DNA from: Dendrobium chrysotoxum
Taxonomy: Eukaryota > Streptophyta > Magnoliopsida > Asparagales > Orchidaceae
DNA length: 64,000 nt
Direction: 5' to 3'
Assembly: GCA_019925795.1 (NCBI GenBank)
Contig: CM034312.1
Span: 80,231,528-80,295,527, forward strand
Of the stretch, positions 41,028 through 53,044 are shown piece after piece. Both the position numbers and the translations under genes were made by a program. Under the pieces are notes generated by a model. That model was not told where the DNA came from. It did not search any database and was given only the letters and a program-made list of their open reading frames with translations. Within the stretch, counting starts at the first letter, position 1. Each line of letters begins with the position of its first letter.

Positions 41028-43363
41028 CTGCATTCAGAATGCAGAACTATAGTTATATTCAACAAACATAACCTGATTTTACTAAAAATGGTTGAAAATG
41101 CTTTATATCAGAGGTTTTAGTTCCGGCTGATAATTTATAAAAATCAAAGCAAAACCATAGGGGCCAGTCCAGGGATGGATGACTCTAGGAATATTTTGGA
41201 GCAGGGGCACTATAATATAATTAAACTTTATTATAGTAAACTCCATGGTAGATTGCACTAGATGAAAGCCTTTAAAACATAGGCAATAAGTCCGCAATGC
41301 CTCCGGTGATTTCTGCGTTAACAACTTTTCCCTCTACATTCCCGGTTTTTGCGCTGTTTATGTTTCTTTACAAGTATTTTAGGCTTCATTTGGGACCCTT
41401 TTTTTACTGTTTCTTAAATTTTAATTTTTTTATTAAAAAGCTACTCTAAGAAGCAGTAAAAAAGCCGTTCCAAACGAAGCCTTAATCCTATGTCATAAAA
41501 CAAAAAAGGTTTGATGGTCATATTGAGTAACTAAATCAAACAACTCCATGGAATAAACTCAAACCAGTGGAGGCCGGTGCCCTCAGTGCCCCTGCAGTGG
41601 ATCAACCCTTGGGCCAGTCTAACTTTTTGAAATAGGAATAGAATTCGTTTCTCCAGATGAAGCCTTGCATGTGCTGCATATTGTAAGCTGTGCAGTGATT
41701 TTTTTAGTTCTGGGGTTGTAGTTTGCTGTTGAATAGTTCTTTTACTTGTAGCCACCAACACTCATCTAATCAAAATACCCTGCCTACCATAAACTCTACT
41801 GTATAAAAAATAATAGCTAATCATTGTAGAATCTAAGAAGACATTGGACCAGAATGATAACGGAATAATCTTTGTGATATTCTATTATATTCTGTTAAAG
41901 TAGTGCCTGTTATTTTTATTTGCATGGATAGATTCATTTCTCGATGTCTACCTCCAGGTTACAGGAAAAATGGAATGATAAACAATTGTTTATCTTATTA
42001 ACAATAAGTGAGCTGGATTAAAAACAGACAATTTATTCATCAATCAAATACAATTCAGCTGCACTTAACCATATAGCAATGACTATTTACTCCAATCAAC
42101 AAGCCTATGTAATCGTAGCGTTTAAAGAATTCACTCTGTTCCACTTGACAGGAGAAGAAATCCAAAGAAACTAGCATTCATCGAGAATCAACTCGCACAT
42201 CAAATCAAGAAGAGTTTGAATTTGTTCATCATACAGCAGACTTTCAAATTATCAATAAACAGTCCAAGGTACCATTTTTAGGGCAGCAATTGCATCCCAC
42301 AAAAGATTCTGTTCTTATTATCATACAGCAGGAGAGAAAAGAATTCGCCTGAGAAATTTTGATACCCAAACTACCCTTGATCGAACAAAAGAATATAATT
42401 TATTCTCTCTCAATCCGAGCTTATGCATCTTTCCTCTTAATATATATTGTTAATTAAAATATATATTTTTCATTTTTTATTGCAACTCCACAAAAAAAAG
42501 AGATGAATATATATATATATTTTTCTTTTTCCACATAGAATTCGCAGGTTCAGAACTAAAGCATACTTGTATGCTTTCTTTCTTATCGTTTTATCTCCAC
42601 GCAAATCTTTTCGTCTTTCCTGAACTCCCAATTAAAGTGTAGTGCCAATACAGAGGACTACGAAATCAAAGAAACTAATTGTTTTTTCAAAATAAGCAAA
42701 TTAGTATCCAGCAATCATCATCTCACACAAAAAATCAAAAAAAAAATTTGAAGTTGATGACTGTACATCAAATCTACACTACAATAATGATAATTTCTCC
42801 TGTTATTATTTTAGGGTACCACTTGATCGGTCACACTCACATCATTCGACTTCTAGATCAAAAATTAACAGACAAACTTGCCCAGAGTATACATCCCGCT
42901 GATCGATAAAGGATCCGAACATTCTGAAGCGATCGCATCTATCGAGATTCGGAAAACACATTTGAGATTGATAATATTACTTATTCAAAATATTTCATTA
43001 GATTCCAATCATCCAACACACTTCCGTATCCTGATTGCTTTCTAAAAGTGCAAAAGGCAGAAAATACCAAAAAGGGGAACCGACCTGGAAGGCAACCGAA
43101 GCTAAGGGGGCAGCCATGCCGCGATAGAAAGCAGCGGGGCCCTCGGAGCGCAGGATTGATCGAAATAAGGCGGTGGCGGAAGGACGGCAGCCATCGGCCG
43201 CCGGTCCAGCCGGCTGCTGTATGCGGATTCGAAGCGTATCGAAGGGATAACCGGCGACGACGCCAGCCATCCCTCCGAGTCCTCCTGCCACGAACTCCCT
43301 TCCCCAGCTGCTCGCCAAGAACTCCGGCCAGAACTCCATCGCCGCTCCAACATTCCCTTCCAA
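40329..43363 (-). CDS. BAC2: Mitochondrial basic amino acid carrier, BAC2-like (2 exons)
   Basis: Exon 1 is 43363-43085 (93 codons) and exon 2 is 41027-40329 (232 codons plus stop), giving 325 aa; the intron 41028-43084 has GT/AG ends. It belongs to the SLC25 mitochondrial carrier family of the inner membrane, and resembles plant BAC2, which exchanges arginine, ornithine and other basic amino acids. Three repeats each carry the PX[DE]XX[KR] signature: P40-F-D42-T-L-R45, P139-V-E141-L-V-K144 and P242-L-D244-V-V-K247. MEFWPEF and the RGMAAPLASVAFQ|NAMVFQ junction match the family closely. A second ATG at codon 9 aligns better with the usual BAC2 start; the first adds eight residues. No frame damage was seen. 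In Arabidopsis, BAC2 responds to osmotic stress; nothing in this sequence tests that. Confidence 0.9.
41160..41630. mobile_element. Probable foldback DNA transposon
   Basis: On the left, GGCCAGTCCAGGGATGGATG and GCAGGGGCACT (to 41211). On the right, read inverted, GACTGGCCCAAGGGTTGATC and GCAGGGGCACTGAGG. These resemble imperfect inverted ends enclosing about 470 bp. No TSD was identified. Confidence 0.45.
41382..41481. mobile_element. Tourist-like MITE, 100 bp
   Basis: TTA target duplications at 41379-41381 and 41482-41484. Inverted ends are GGCTTCATTTGGGA and GTTCCAAACGAAGCC. Confidence 0.85.
43085..43363 (-). CDS. BAC2: BAC2-like carrier, exon 1
   Basis: It is GC-rich relative to its surroundings and codes for carrier repeat 1. 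The donor is CAG|gtcggt, read on the minus strand. The open frame runs past the donor but the family alignment stops at AFQ. Confidence 0.9.
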
Positions 43364-43843
43364 GGCGTCAAATTCCGGATCACAATGCCACGAAATCCTC
43401 CTTCCTTTATCGCCCTTTCTGCGATTTATATAGGCTTCCAGGTTTCTTGTGATGAGGAAGAAGAGCCTTCTCCGGCTAAAACTCTCATGAGTGGAGAGAG
43501 AGTAGCGGTACAGTACAGTATGTTTCTTTCTATTTTTTCTGTTTCTTTATTTGGAGATATGTGATGCGGACTAGTCGGCGGCCGAAGTGCTTGGAGGACC
43601 GCAGCGAACACAAATGGGCGGGCCGGGCGCGGTGGGCTGGTCCGGTCTAGGATATTTTTTTATTTAAATAATACTAAAAAATATAAACTTGTATAGTTAT
43701 ATATACTTAATATCTACATTCTACTATTTATACACTATAGCACTTTGTTAACTCCTTTAATGAAGACTAGAAGGAAAGTTATAGTAAGATCTCACTAGGG
43801 GTTGAGGTGCGACTTTAACTATTCCGATAACTTCTCTTTCTCA

Positions 43844-43913
43844 TATTTTGTGTGGGACGGCATTTTAAAAAGTTGTTTTAGAAAGCAGCAAAAAAGCTGT
43901 CCCAGACAAAACC
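43844..43913. mobile_element. Short Tourist-like MITE, 70 bp
   Basis: TCA lies on both sides (43841-43843, 43914-43916). The ends TATTTTGTGTGGGACGGC and GCTGTCCCAGACAAAACC are inverted repeats of the same family. Confidence 0.65.
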
Positions 43914-44976
43914 TCAATCTTACATGAGTTGACTTTTGCTCTTATCGCTCTCTCTCTATCTAGATTACGCCTCTGAGACATTACGTGACTCTTGCGACTC
44001 GCATGACTTCTAGCTCCTGTCCCTCTCTCTTTTTTGATCATGAGATTATTTTCAAAAAGTATTGCTAGATAAGAATGCAGTGTATTTGAAACGTTTAGAT
44101 TTGTTTACATTAGTATAAAATAAATGTAGAAAATTATTTTTTATTTGACTTATAGTAAAGTGAATAAAGTGTAAAGCGTAATAATGATAATGGTGGGCTG
44201 TAGTCAAATGCAAGAGATGGGTGGCGATGGTAGCTAGCGGCTACAATAATGACATAGAATTTATATAATATTTGAAAATGACCAAAATCTAATAATTTCT
44301 AAATACAAATTAAACTAGAAGTTGGATTTCAAATACTTAAAATTTATTCTTCATTTTCTTACTTAGAGCCAAATATCAATATTTTTAAAACTTTAGTATT
44401 TATAGTACTTTACACCACTTTGTATCTCTGTGTTACATTTACATTCTTTTATAATAATTAAGATTTTAAATAAATTTTCAAATTTTAATTATTTAAAAAA
44501 ATGAATTAATGCTATGAATAAATAATTATATATATATATATATAAAAGATTTAACTCAATATTCTTTAAAAAATCTATAATATTCGGTGTCAAATGGGAC
44601 CCGCGGGTTTTAGAAAAGAAATATCGCGTGTGAGGTGGAGCGTATTTAAATAATCTAAGGACGGATAAAGCCTTGGATTACAATTAAGCTCCGTGCAAAT
44701 TGCGTTGATCATTTCATATGCGAATCTTAAGGCATCATAACAAACATTTGCATGGTTTATTTGGATTTCATGTGATGTAATGGGAACATGGGATTTGTCT
44801 TTGCCGGCTGGCTGCTGGCGGGAGGTGGCCATGCGTTCGTTGATTTCCAGGAGTATGGGGCCACCGCGAGAATCCATCATAAACGAGAGCCACGTGGTAT
44901 ACATATGTGGGCCCCACCAAAAGGTCCAGCCCATCTTGGCCCTTATATTTATCATTTATTTTAATAGAATCCCGTG

Positions 44977-44980
<4 letters not shown>

Positions 44981-45028
<48 letters not shown>
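44981..45028. repeat. (TA)n microsatellite
   Basis: A pure TA run of about 48 bp. The flanking sequence 43920-45255 is AT-rich without a recognised gene; a 121-codon minus frame at 44590-44955 resembles nothing known. Confidence 0.95.
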
Positions 45029-45032
<4 letters not shown>

Positions 45033-45255
45033 ACCTTAATAAATAATAATTTTATATTATTATTTATGAGAGGAAGATAAGTGCTACGGATTTAATTGAA
45101 AGTAATTATATGTGAATTACAACTCTTGAGTAAAAATAGAGCACATGAATAGCGAGAGTAATGAATTTTAGGAAGAAAGCTTTACTTATGCACAAGGACT
45201 TATCTTCAATTCTAATCAACTTCTCTGCAAAGCCAACATTTTGGAGTCATAGTAT

Positions 45256-45930
45256 AGGTTTGCTATAAATTTGATATTATATATATCCTTGAGAAGTGCA
45301 ACCTCTCTGGGAGTTCAAAGCGTTGTCATGACTAGACTTCTACTTATTTGCAGGTTGAGTTTCTAACTTTTGAAGAAAGTTTTGTCACAGTTGAAAGGTC
45401 GAGATGACTGTCTGGTGTTGGCTGAGAAGACATGTTCTTTGCTTGTTCATGTTGAAGATTCAACTACTAGCTATAGAGGAGAGAATATAAGTCATCAAGA
45501 TTGATTGGTTGGAGCTCAGTTCAGATAATAATTTTAAAGGCTTAGGAGACTATTAAAGGTATCTATAATGACATCTTCAGGTTCAAGGGGTGGCACAAAT
45601 TTGACAGTATATATAACCTTGAGAATTGCAACCTCCCTGGGAGTTCAAAGCGTTGTCATGACCAGAATTTCACTTATTTGAAGGTTGAGTTCCTCTTAGC
45701 AATTTTGAAGAAAGTTTTGCCACAGTTGAAAGGTTGAGATGATTGTCTGGTGTTGGCTGTGAAGTCATATTCTTTGCTTGTTCATGTTGAAGATTCAACT
45801 GCTAGCTATAGAGAAGATAATATAAGTAATCAAGATTGATAGGTTGGAGATCGGTTCAAATAGTTTTAAAGGCTTGGGAGATTGTTAAGGGTATATATAA
45901 TGACATCTTCTAGTTCAAGGGGTGGCCCAA
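45256..45930. repeat. Tandem duplication of about 335 bp inside the copia gag
   Basis: GGGAGTTCAAAGCGTTGTCA at about 45309 and 45649, TCATGTTGAAGATTCAACT at about 45446 and 45782, and GGTTCAAGGGGTGGC-like at about 45580 and 45915 all lie about 335-340 bp apart. Confidence 0.85.
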
Positions 45931-46464
45931 TTGTAGCAATGGCATCAATCTTTGCTTTGACATCCGAAAGATATTGTATAATGGAGCGATCTGTCATAGT
46001 GATTTGATTAATCTCAATTTTTAGTTGGATAATGCAATTTTTATTTGTGGGTTGTAGTCTCCACTTGATAGTTGACTGAATTTTTGAGTAGGAATAATCA
46101 TATGAAAGAAGTGCTCAGAAAATAGTAGAGTAGAGGACGATGAGTAAATTTTGGTCAATAAGCATCCATATGTTATGACGTGGATTGGGGTAAAATGATC
46201 ATCCATCTTCAGTGAGGAGCTGTTTGTCTGATTTTGCGGTAGATCCATCAGAATGACCATCAAACTCATTTTCTTTGAAGAGATTGTGTATTTAGGTTTT
46301 CCATGTGGGATGATTATTAGCTTGTAGCAGAGTATTGATTACTATTTTGACCTTGGCCATAAGAAGCCCAAGTTGGGAAGCAAAAGGGGTGGGTTGTTAG
46401 TTTAGATTGGAGAGTTGGTTGTTGATGAATCCAATGGATTCATGAGGAATAAAGAAGAAAAATA

Positions 46465-46469
46465 GAAAG
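46465..46469. repeat. Target site duplication GAAAG, left
   Basis: It is repeated exactly at 51106-51110. Confidence 0.88.
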
Positions 46470-46713
46470 TAAAAGGACAAACGGATTACGCTGAAGAAAC
46501 GCACACCAAACAGATCACATGGAGCACATGGCCAAGCACATCCTAACCTTACACCTATAAATAATTAAACAAATCACAGCCACACATGTATGCACAAACA
46601 GCTATAAATACACTTGTAAATCAAATCAACAGTAAGTGAATAAGATGTACTCACAGAAGCATTTATGGGTATTTGTCCTCTAGAAATCCTTTCCAGCTTT
46701 GTCGTTTTCTACA
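46470..46713 (+). repeat. Young copia 5' LTR
   Basis: It begins TAAAAGGAC (TA, not TG, in both LTRs) and ends CTACA. Its CTATAAATAC promoter box is at about 46602. Confidence 0.93.
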
Positions 46714-46784
46714 TGGTATCAGAGCAATACCTAGGCCAAGACCGAAGATCACAGTGAAGAGGTAAGAATTTTTGTAAACCTCTC

Positions 46785-49700
46785 ATGGCCCAATCTTCTT
46801 CCTCCCAGACAGCACATTCATCAACAAATCCCTCAATCGAGCCATGCATTATACCTACATCCCTGAAATTTGTCATTTCAAACATCAAAACCATAGTACC
46901 CACCCAATTGTCTAGTGAAAATTACCCCATCTGGAAGTCTCAAGTTACAAAACTTCTTCGAGCTAATGGTTTTGTCAACTTCATAGATCCCAACTCATCT
47001 CCACCACCTCCCACTCATAACACCCCTGACGGACAAACCATCATCAACCCCAAATATATTGAATGGATTCTGATTGATCAGAATCTAGCAGCAGCCCTTT
47101 GTTCAACAATTACACCTGCGATTCTACCATATGTTCTTCATCTAGAATCGACAGCAGCCATTTGGACCACCATAGAAAGAAGACTGCAATCATCAAACTG
47201 ATCAAGAGTTATTTAACTCAAAAATGAATTGCATAATGTTTCGATGAAACAGCATACCATGGCAGAATATTTAAACAAAATTAAGATACTAGTTGACAAG
47301 ATAGCTGCAGCAGGAGCAACCATTGATCAAGAAGACATAATATTATACACATTAAATGGCTTACCACCAGCATATCAATCATTCAAAAGCAGCATTCGTA
47401 CCATGGTTCAATCACTTAACCTTGATGATTTCTATGCTTTTCTGATCAGTGAAGAGATCAATCTCCATGCTGAAGCAGACAGATATCGCAATTTTTCCAA
47501 TCAAAACACAGCATTATACTCATCTCGAGGACGAGGAAGACGAGGTCGAGGTAGATTCACATCACAAAGTACCAACTCCAGCAATCAACCGATAGCTACA
47601 TGTCAAATCTACAATAAAAAGGGTCACTCAGCAACAAATTGCTGGCACAGATTTAATAGCAACTACATACCTCAACAGCCCAAGTCCAATACATCTCTCA
47701 CAGCTACCAATGATAATTCCAATCCAGATTGGTACCTGGATTCTGGAGCAACATCGCATCTTACCAATGACCTCAACAACCTAACAATTGGAGATCCAAC
47801 ACCATACCATGGCTCAGACAATATCACAATTGGAGATGGCAGCACAATGTCCATTGCTCACACAGGAGCGGGTATACTACCAACCCCCCAAAGTAAGCTT
47901 AAATTTCCCACACTCCTTCACATCCTGAATCTATCTCACAATCTCCTCTCTATTTATTATTTAACAAAGGACAACAATATTTTCATTTCATTTAATGCCT
48001 CTGGTTTCACTGTCAAGGACATCCAGACAAATAAAGTTTTACTTCAGGGTCCAAGTCGTAAAGGCCTCTACCCCATCCCAGCTCACCCCAGCACCACTCA
48101 ACAACATGCCTTCTCCACAATCAACAATTCCCAAACTGCAGCTATGTGGCACAACCGACTTGGCCATCCCAACAACAAAACAATGGTAGCCATCTCCAAT
48201 AACAACAAACACCTTCATATACCTATATTTTCTGATTTATGTTCAGCATGTAAGGTCGCTAAAGGCCACAAACTTCAATTTCCAGTTTCTATTTCTCGTT
48301 CCCATCATCCTTTAGAACTAATTCATTCCGATGTATGGGGCCCTGCCCCAATCACCTCCAATCAATGTTTTAGATATTTTGTCATTTTTATATATGACTT
48401 TTCCGCTTCATATGGATATTTCCCATGACTTACAAATCAGAAGTACCATTTATTTTTATCACATTCCATACTATGATTGAAAAACAAATCCCATATAAAA
48501 TAAAACAATTCAGATCTGATGGAGGAAAAGAGTATGTAAACAGAACAATGCAAACACATCTGCAAAATCACGGCATTAATCATCAGATTTCATGCCCTTA
48601 CACTCCTGAACAGAATGGAATTGCTGAAAGAAAACACCGACACCTCATTGAAACAACCAGGACCCTGCTACACACAGCATCTGTACCTTATTCATATTGG
48701 CCAGATGCAGCTCTCACAGCATCTTATCTAATTAACAGATTGTCGTCCCATACGACTCATAACAAAACTGCATTACAACTACTATACAACACAAAACCAG
48801 ATTACTCCACAATAAAAAACCTTTGGATGTGCATGTTTTCCCTGGATACCTCCACACAACAGACACAAACTAGCCCCCAAATCCCAGTCCTGCATTTTTC
48901 TTGGGTACTCCACAAATCATAAAGGCTACAAATGTCTCAACCCTCTTACAAACCAAATAACCATTTTCAGACATGTTACCTTTCATGAAACCACTTTCCC
49001 ATTTACACAAACCAAACCACAGAATACCCATTCACCTCCTATCCCAGAAAACCCAATGTTACTCACACCCACCACCCATAACAACACCATCTCTCCTAAT
49101 CCCAAATCTCAACACATATCTCCTAGTACCCATCCCACCACCACCATCATATCTCCTACCACTTCCACCTCCTCTGTTATACAACCTTCACCTCCCCAAA
49201 TAATACAACCTCAACTTTCAACCCACCTAATGATAACCAGACTCAAAACTGGATCTCTCAAACCCAAAACAATTATCAATCTTCTACACCAACATTCCCA
49301 GAACCCAGACCCTCTCAACCACGACCCAACATCCTACCAGGCTGCATCCAAACACAAACACTAGAGACAAGCAATGGCCACAGAATTTTTAGCATTACAA
49401 CAACAGGCAACATGGACTTTAGTTCCACCCCACATTGATAACCAGGTATTAGGCTGCAAATGGACATACAAAACCAAACTACACTCCAATGGATCAATTG
49501 CAAGATATAAAACTAGATTGGTAACACAAGGCCACAAACAATAATACGGGATCAACTATCTGGAAACTTTTAGCCCAGTGGCAAAATTCCCAACTATACG
49601 AATATTGCTTACCATTGTTCTCAACAGAAATTGGGATGTACACCAGCTTGATGTTGCTAATGATTTTCTACACGGCAAACTGACCGACACAATTTATATG

Positions 49701-50864
49701 AAACAACCACAAGATTTCGAGGACACCCAGCACCCAGAACATGTATGCCTTCTCCACAAGGCAATTTACGGGCTCAAGCAGGCATCTCGACAGTGGTTCA
49801 CCACGTTCTCTTCATTTTTACAACAACTGAGATTTCAACCAAGCAAAGCAGACCCCTCCCTACTAATCCTCTCGAAAGAGGACTCTCAGGCATATCTACT
49901 CACATACGTCGACGACATACTCCTCACAGGTAATAACAAATCTCTTCTCTTAAGCATCATATTGAAAATGAATGACCAATTCTCCATGAAACATTTAGGA
50001 ACAGCTAACAATTTTTTAGGAATCAAAATCACGACACACAAAAATTCCCTTTTTCTCTCTCAAACACAATATGTCTCCTCTCTCCTAGACACAGATGGAC
50101 TCTCACTATGCAAACCCATCGCCAATCCCTCATGCACAAAACTACCACAAAATATAACAGTAGATCCCATACTCAATAACCCTCACACATATAGACAACT
50201 TATAGGATCGTTACAATACCTCACAATCACCAGACCAGATATCACATACCCAGTAAACCTCCTAAGTCAACACATGCACAACCCATAAACCCAACATACA
50301 TACCTCCTCAAAAGATTACTCAGGTACATCAAAGGCACGCTCAACTATGGCATACCGATATCTCGAGGACCACTTCAACTTCACTCTTACTCAGACGTAG
50401 ATTGGGCCAGCGACACAGAGACAAGGAAATCCACCTCCGGTTACTGCTCGTTTCTCGGCACCACACCAGTCTCCTGGAGCTTCAAGAAACAACATACAGT
50501 AGCTCGATCATCCACAGAGGCCGAATACCGAGCCCTGGCTACCGCCATTACAGACATCATATGGCTACGACAACTGCTACATGACTTCAACATACAACTT
50601 TCACAACCAACAGACCTTCATTGCGACAACACCTCGACCATTGCTCTCGTCAACAACCCAGTCTTCCACGCAAGAACGAAACACATAGAGATGGATCACC
50701 ATTTCATTCGACATCAGATCCACTCGAACATTATACGAGTTTTCCCCATCAGCACTCAAGATCAGACCGCCGACATTCTCACAAAGCCACTCTCGACTTC
50801 GCGCTTTCAGACACTTCGCGCCAAGCTTAGGGTTCTCAACAACCCTCAGCTTGAGGGGGGATAA
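46785..50864 (+). pseudogene. Young copia gag-pol polyprotein, broken
   Basis: The start is ATG at 46785. Gag has the W-K-L-L and YLNKIKILVDKI blocks. Two in-frame stops at 47199-47218 fit C-to-T changes at CGA and CAA. The zinc knuckle CQIYNKKGHSATNCW (about 47610) has Tyr for the second Cys. Protease is WYLDSGATSHLT (about 47733). Integrase has HNRLGHP...CSACK, HSDVWGP, a frameshift near 48425, FRSDGGKEY and PEQNGIAERKHRH. RT has TKQ-like CKWTYKTKLHSNG, KAIYGLKQASRQWF and YVDD (about 49906). RNase H has SDVDWASD and SSTEAEYRALA. The last codon TAA overlaps the first bases of the 3' LTR. Confidence 0.93.
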
Positions 50865-51105
50865 AAGGACAGACGGATTACGCCAAAGAAACGCACACCA
50901 AACAGATCACATGGAGCACATGACCAAGCGCATCCTAACCTTACACCTGTAAATAATTAAACAAATCACAGCCACACATATATGCACAAACAGCTATAAA
51001 TACACTTGTAAATCAAATCAACAGTAAGTGAATAAGATGTATTCACAGAAGCATTTATGGGTATTTGTCATCTGGAAATCCTTTCCAGCTTTGTCGTTTT
51101 CTACA
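50862..51105 (+). repeat. Young copia 3' LTR
   Basis: The same length as the 5' LTR; nine of about ten differences are transitions. Confidence 0.93.
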
Positions 51106-51110
51106 GAAAG
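51106..51110. repeat. Target site duplication GAAAG, right
   Basis: It matches 46465-46469. Confidence 0.88.
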
Positions 51111-51530
51111 GACCTTGTCTTGGCTCTCTAATACCATGTTGCAAGTGGTAGATTGAATACAAAAATTTAGAAAAATATAGAGAATACATGAGGATGAAGC
51201 AGAAGATGGAGGATTATGATGATATTGTATATCAGAAGATGATATTGTATATCAGAAGGATATTCATTTTTTAGTATGCATTTGAGTAAAACAGTAGCTA
51301 CATATATAAAGTAGAAAGGAGACAACTCTGCTATGCTTATTAAAGCTAGCAGCAAACAAAAAACTGAGATGAAACCAGTTGTTATTAATGAACGGATAAT
51401 ATTAATAGCAGATGCTTGTGACTGCAGCTTGCAGCAGTTATCTGCATGATGAGACCTAAAACATTTGATCCTTTGGTTGTTTTTAATCGTCATGCGGGTG
51501 ACTATCCATCCCATTAGACCATTGGAGAGA
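51111..51530 (-). mobile_element. Leader, PBS and LTR of the old minus-strand copia
   Basis: Read on the minus strand, an LTR ending TTGCAACA (51137 on the plus strand) is followed by the PBS TGGTATTAGAGAGCC and the leader up to 51111. This continues the element broken at 46469. The far end of the LTR is not fixed. Confidence 0.65.
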
Positions 51531-52138
51531 TTATAGATGAGTTTAGCTTAATATTTTTTATTAGCATATTACTCAATATTACTTGGTATTCACTAAAATT
51601 GATTGAGCTTATTTTCACGAACTAATTTTTATAAATCATAAAATTCATTGTAGGAAATACCAATTTCTACTAGACAAATATATTTTGTATTTTTATTGCA
51701 ATAATAATAATAATATTTCTGATAATATTCAGTATAATTGCCTAAGAGTCAAGCTTAAGGAAAAGTGCTTTATGGCAAAACATTTTTTTTTGTTTTTTGG
51801 CGATGAAAAGGAGTATTTGTGGGAAATAATAACTTAAGAAAATAGGCTAGTTAATTGCACTTGTTATTAGCCGTTAGTTGTAAGCACTTAAAGGAGGCCT
51901 TCACAGTGAGTATGACTGGTATCAGTTAGAGCTATTTGTGAGCTCTTTTTTATGACAATTAGTAATGATATTTGTGATGGTTCACCTCGTCTCAAATAGG
52001 CTATATTCTAGTAGTGTATCATAGTCTCATGTGATAAAGTTGTAGGGTAAAGGCATATCAAAAGCGGAGGGAAGTTGAATTGGATGTATAATTAAACATT
52101 TTCTTTTTGAAATATATCAATTCAAATACTCACAATCT

Positions 52139-52590
52139 TGTTAGTTCTGTGTGGAATCTGATTGTATTGATCAATCGTGTTGTATTGTTGCCTCGTACCT
52201 CAATTCATTCTGTCGAGTTCGCTAGAGGGTTGCAGAGGGTTCGCTAAAGCTTTGCACTTGAAATAATTTTTTGCACAGCCATACAGCGCTACGGCGCTAT
52301 GTACCCAAGCGATGCGGTACTCCAAACATTGGCATTGCGGCGCTGTAGACCCTGGTGTTGCAGTGCTCCATACCCTGACGCTGCGGTGCTATCAAATAGA
52401 CATGTGGCAGAGAGTTGAGTGCCACGATGCTCCAAATCAAGCGTCGCGGTGCTGCGAGACGACCTGACAGTGTTCTTTCTCATTTTTCATTATGGATTGC
52501 ATCCCTTGGTGATTTTTGTATGTTTCACTTTGTTTGTTCTAGTAAGACAACAAAGCAAGGGTGAAAAGAGAGCAAGGCATTTGCATAGCT
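52139..52590 (+). mobile_element. LTR-like repeat, copy 1
   Basis: It starts TGTTAGTTCTGTGTGGAATC and shares TGATTGTnTTGATCAATCG, TTGCCTCG and GCGGTGCTnC-type blocks with 54475-55090. It is GC-rich in the middle, then pyrimidine-rich. The region 51531-52138 before it is AT-rich with nothing recognised. Confidence 0.5.
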
Positions 52591-53044
52591 ACCAAAGATT
52601 ATTGTATACTTGATGCAATATTTGAAACATATGCTCACCTTTTGTAACAATCTTTGGTAGCTACACATAAGTCTAATAGATTAATGTAAGGCATCTGCAT
52701 AGCTAACAAAGATTAATGTTGCTCATACTCGTCAAATGTAAGATATCAAAATATTATGAGTTCGAGTTTAGGAGTATGAATGAGTCTAGTCAAGCTTGAG
52801 GTGGACTTATTAATCCAGTTCAAGCTTGAGTTTGAGCTCAATTTTATGGATTTGAGTCTGCACACAACCCGGCTCGTTTATCATAGAAGGAAGAATATGA
52901 TTATGATTAAAACAACCCTTTTAATAAAATGATATATTCTAGGAGAAATAATATGAAATCAATTGAGATAAGAAAAAGTGACAACTTTTAAATATTTCTT
53001 AAATAATTGTACTTAAACTCTTGCCCTTTAATATATGTTAATTG

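Larger units (their letters stand above)
41028..43084 (-). other. BAC2-like gene intron, 2.06 kb, with foldback and MITE insertions
   Basis: It carries a probable foldback element at about 41160-41630 with a Tourist-like MITE inside (41382-41481). The rest (41640-43084) is AT-rich, with nothing recognised. Confidence 0.8.
45256..46469 (-). pseudogene. Old copia gag remnant, 5' side of a split element
   Basis: Read on the minus strand it gives a UBN2-type gag: QLKIEINQITMTDRSIIQYL, then DVKAKIDAIATIGPPLELED and VIIYTLNNLP (about 46030-45880). The next part is duplicated in tandem (about 335-bp units at about 45256-45590 and 45592-45930). At 46469 the sequence stops at the TSD of a younger copia and resumes at 51111 with the same element's leader, PBS and LTR. 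Confidence 0.75.
46470..51105 (+). mobile_element. Young Ty1/copia retrotransposon, near full length (Ale/Retrofit-like)
   Basis: It has two 244-bp LTRs differing at about 10 positions, without indels, and a GAAAG target duplication. The PBS TGGTATCAGAGC follows the 5' LTR directly, and the polypurine tract TTGAGGGGGGA precedes the 3' LTR. All copia domains are present in order, but stops and frameshifts break the reading frame. It lies inside an older minus-strand copia. The Ale/Retrofit assignment rests on motif style only. Confidence 0.95.

Noticed and set aside
42998..43084. Read-through of carrier exon 1 into GSPFWYFLPFALLE
   Set aside because: Family alignment stops at AFQ and continues with NAMVFQ in exon 2, with a proper gt donor between them.
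44590..44955. 121-codon minus-strand frame
   Set aside because: No recognisable domain, it overlaps other frames, and it is next to (TA)n; treated as chance.
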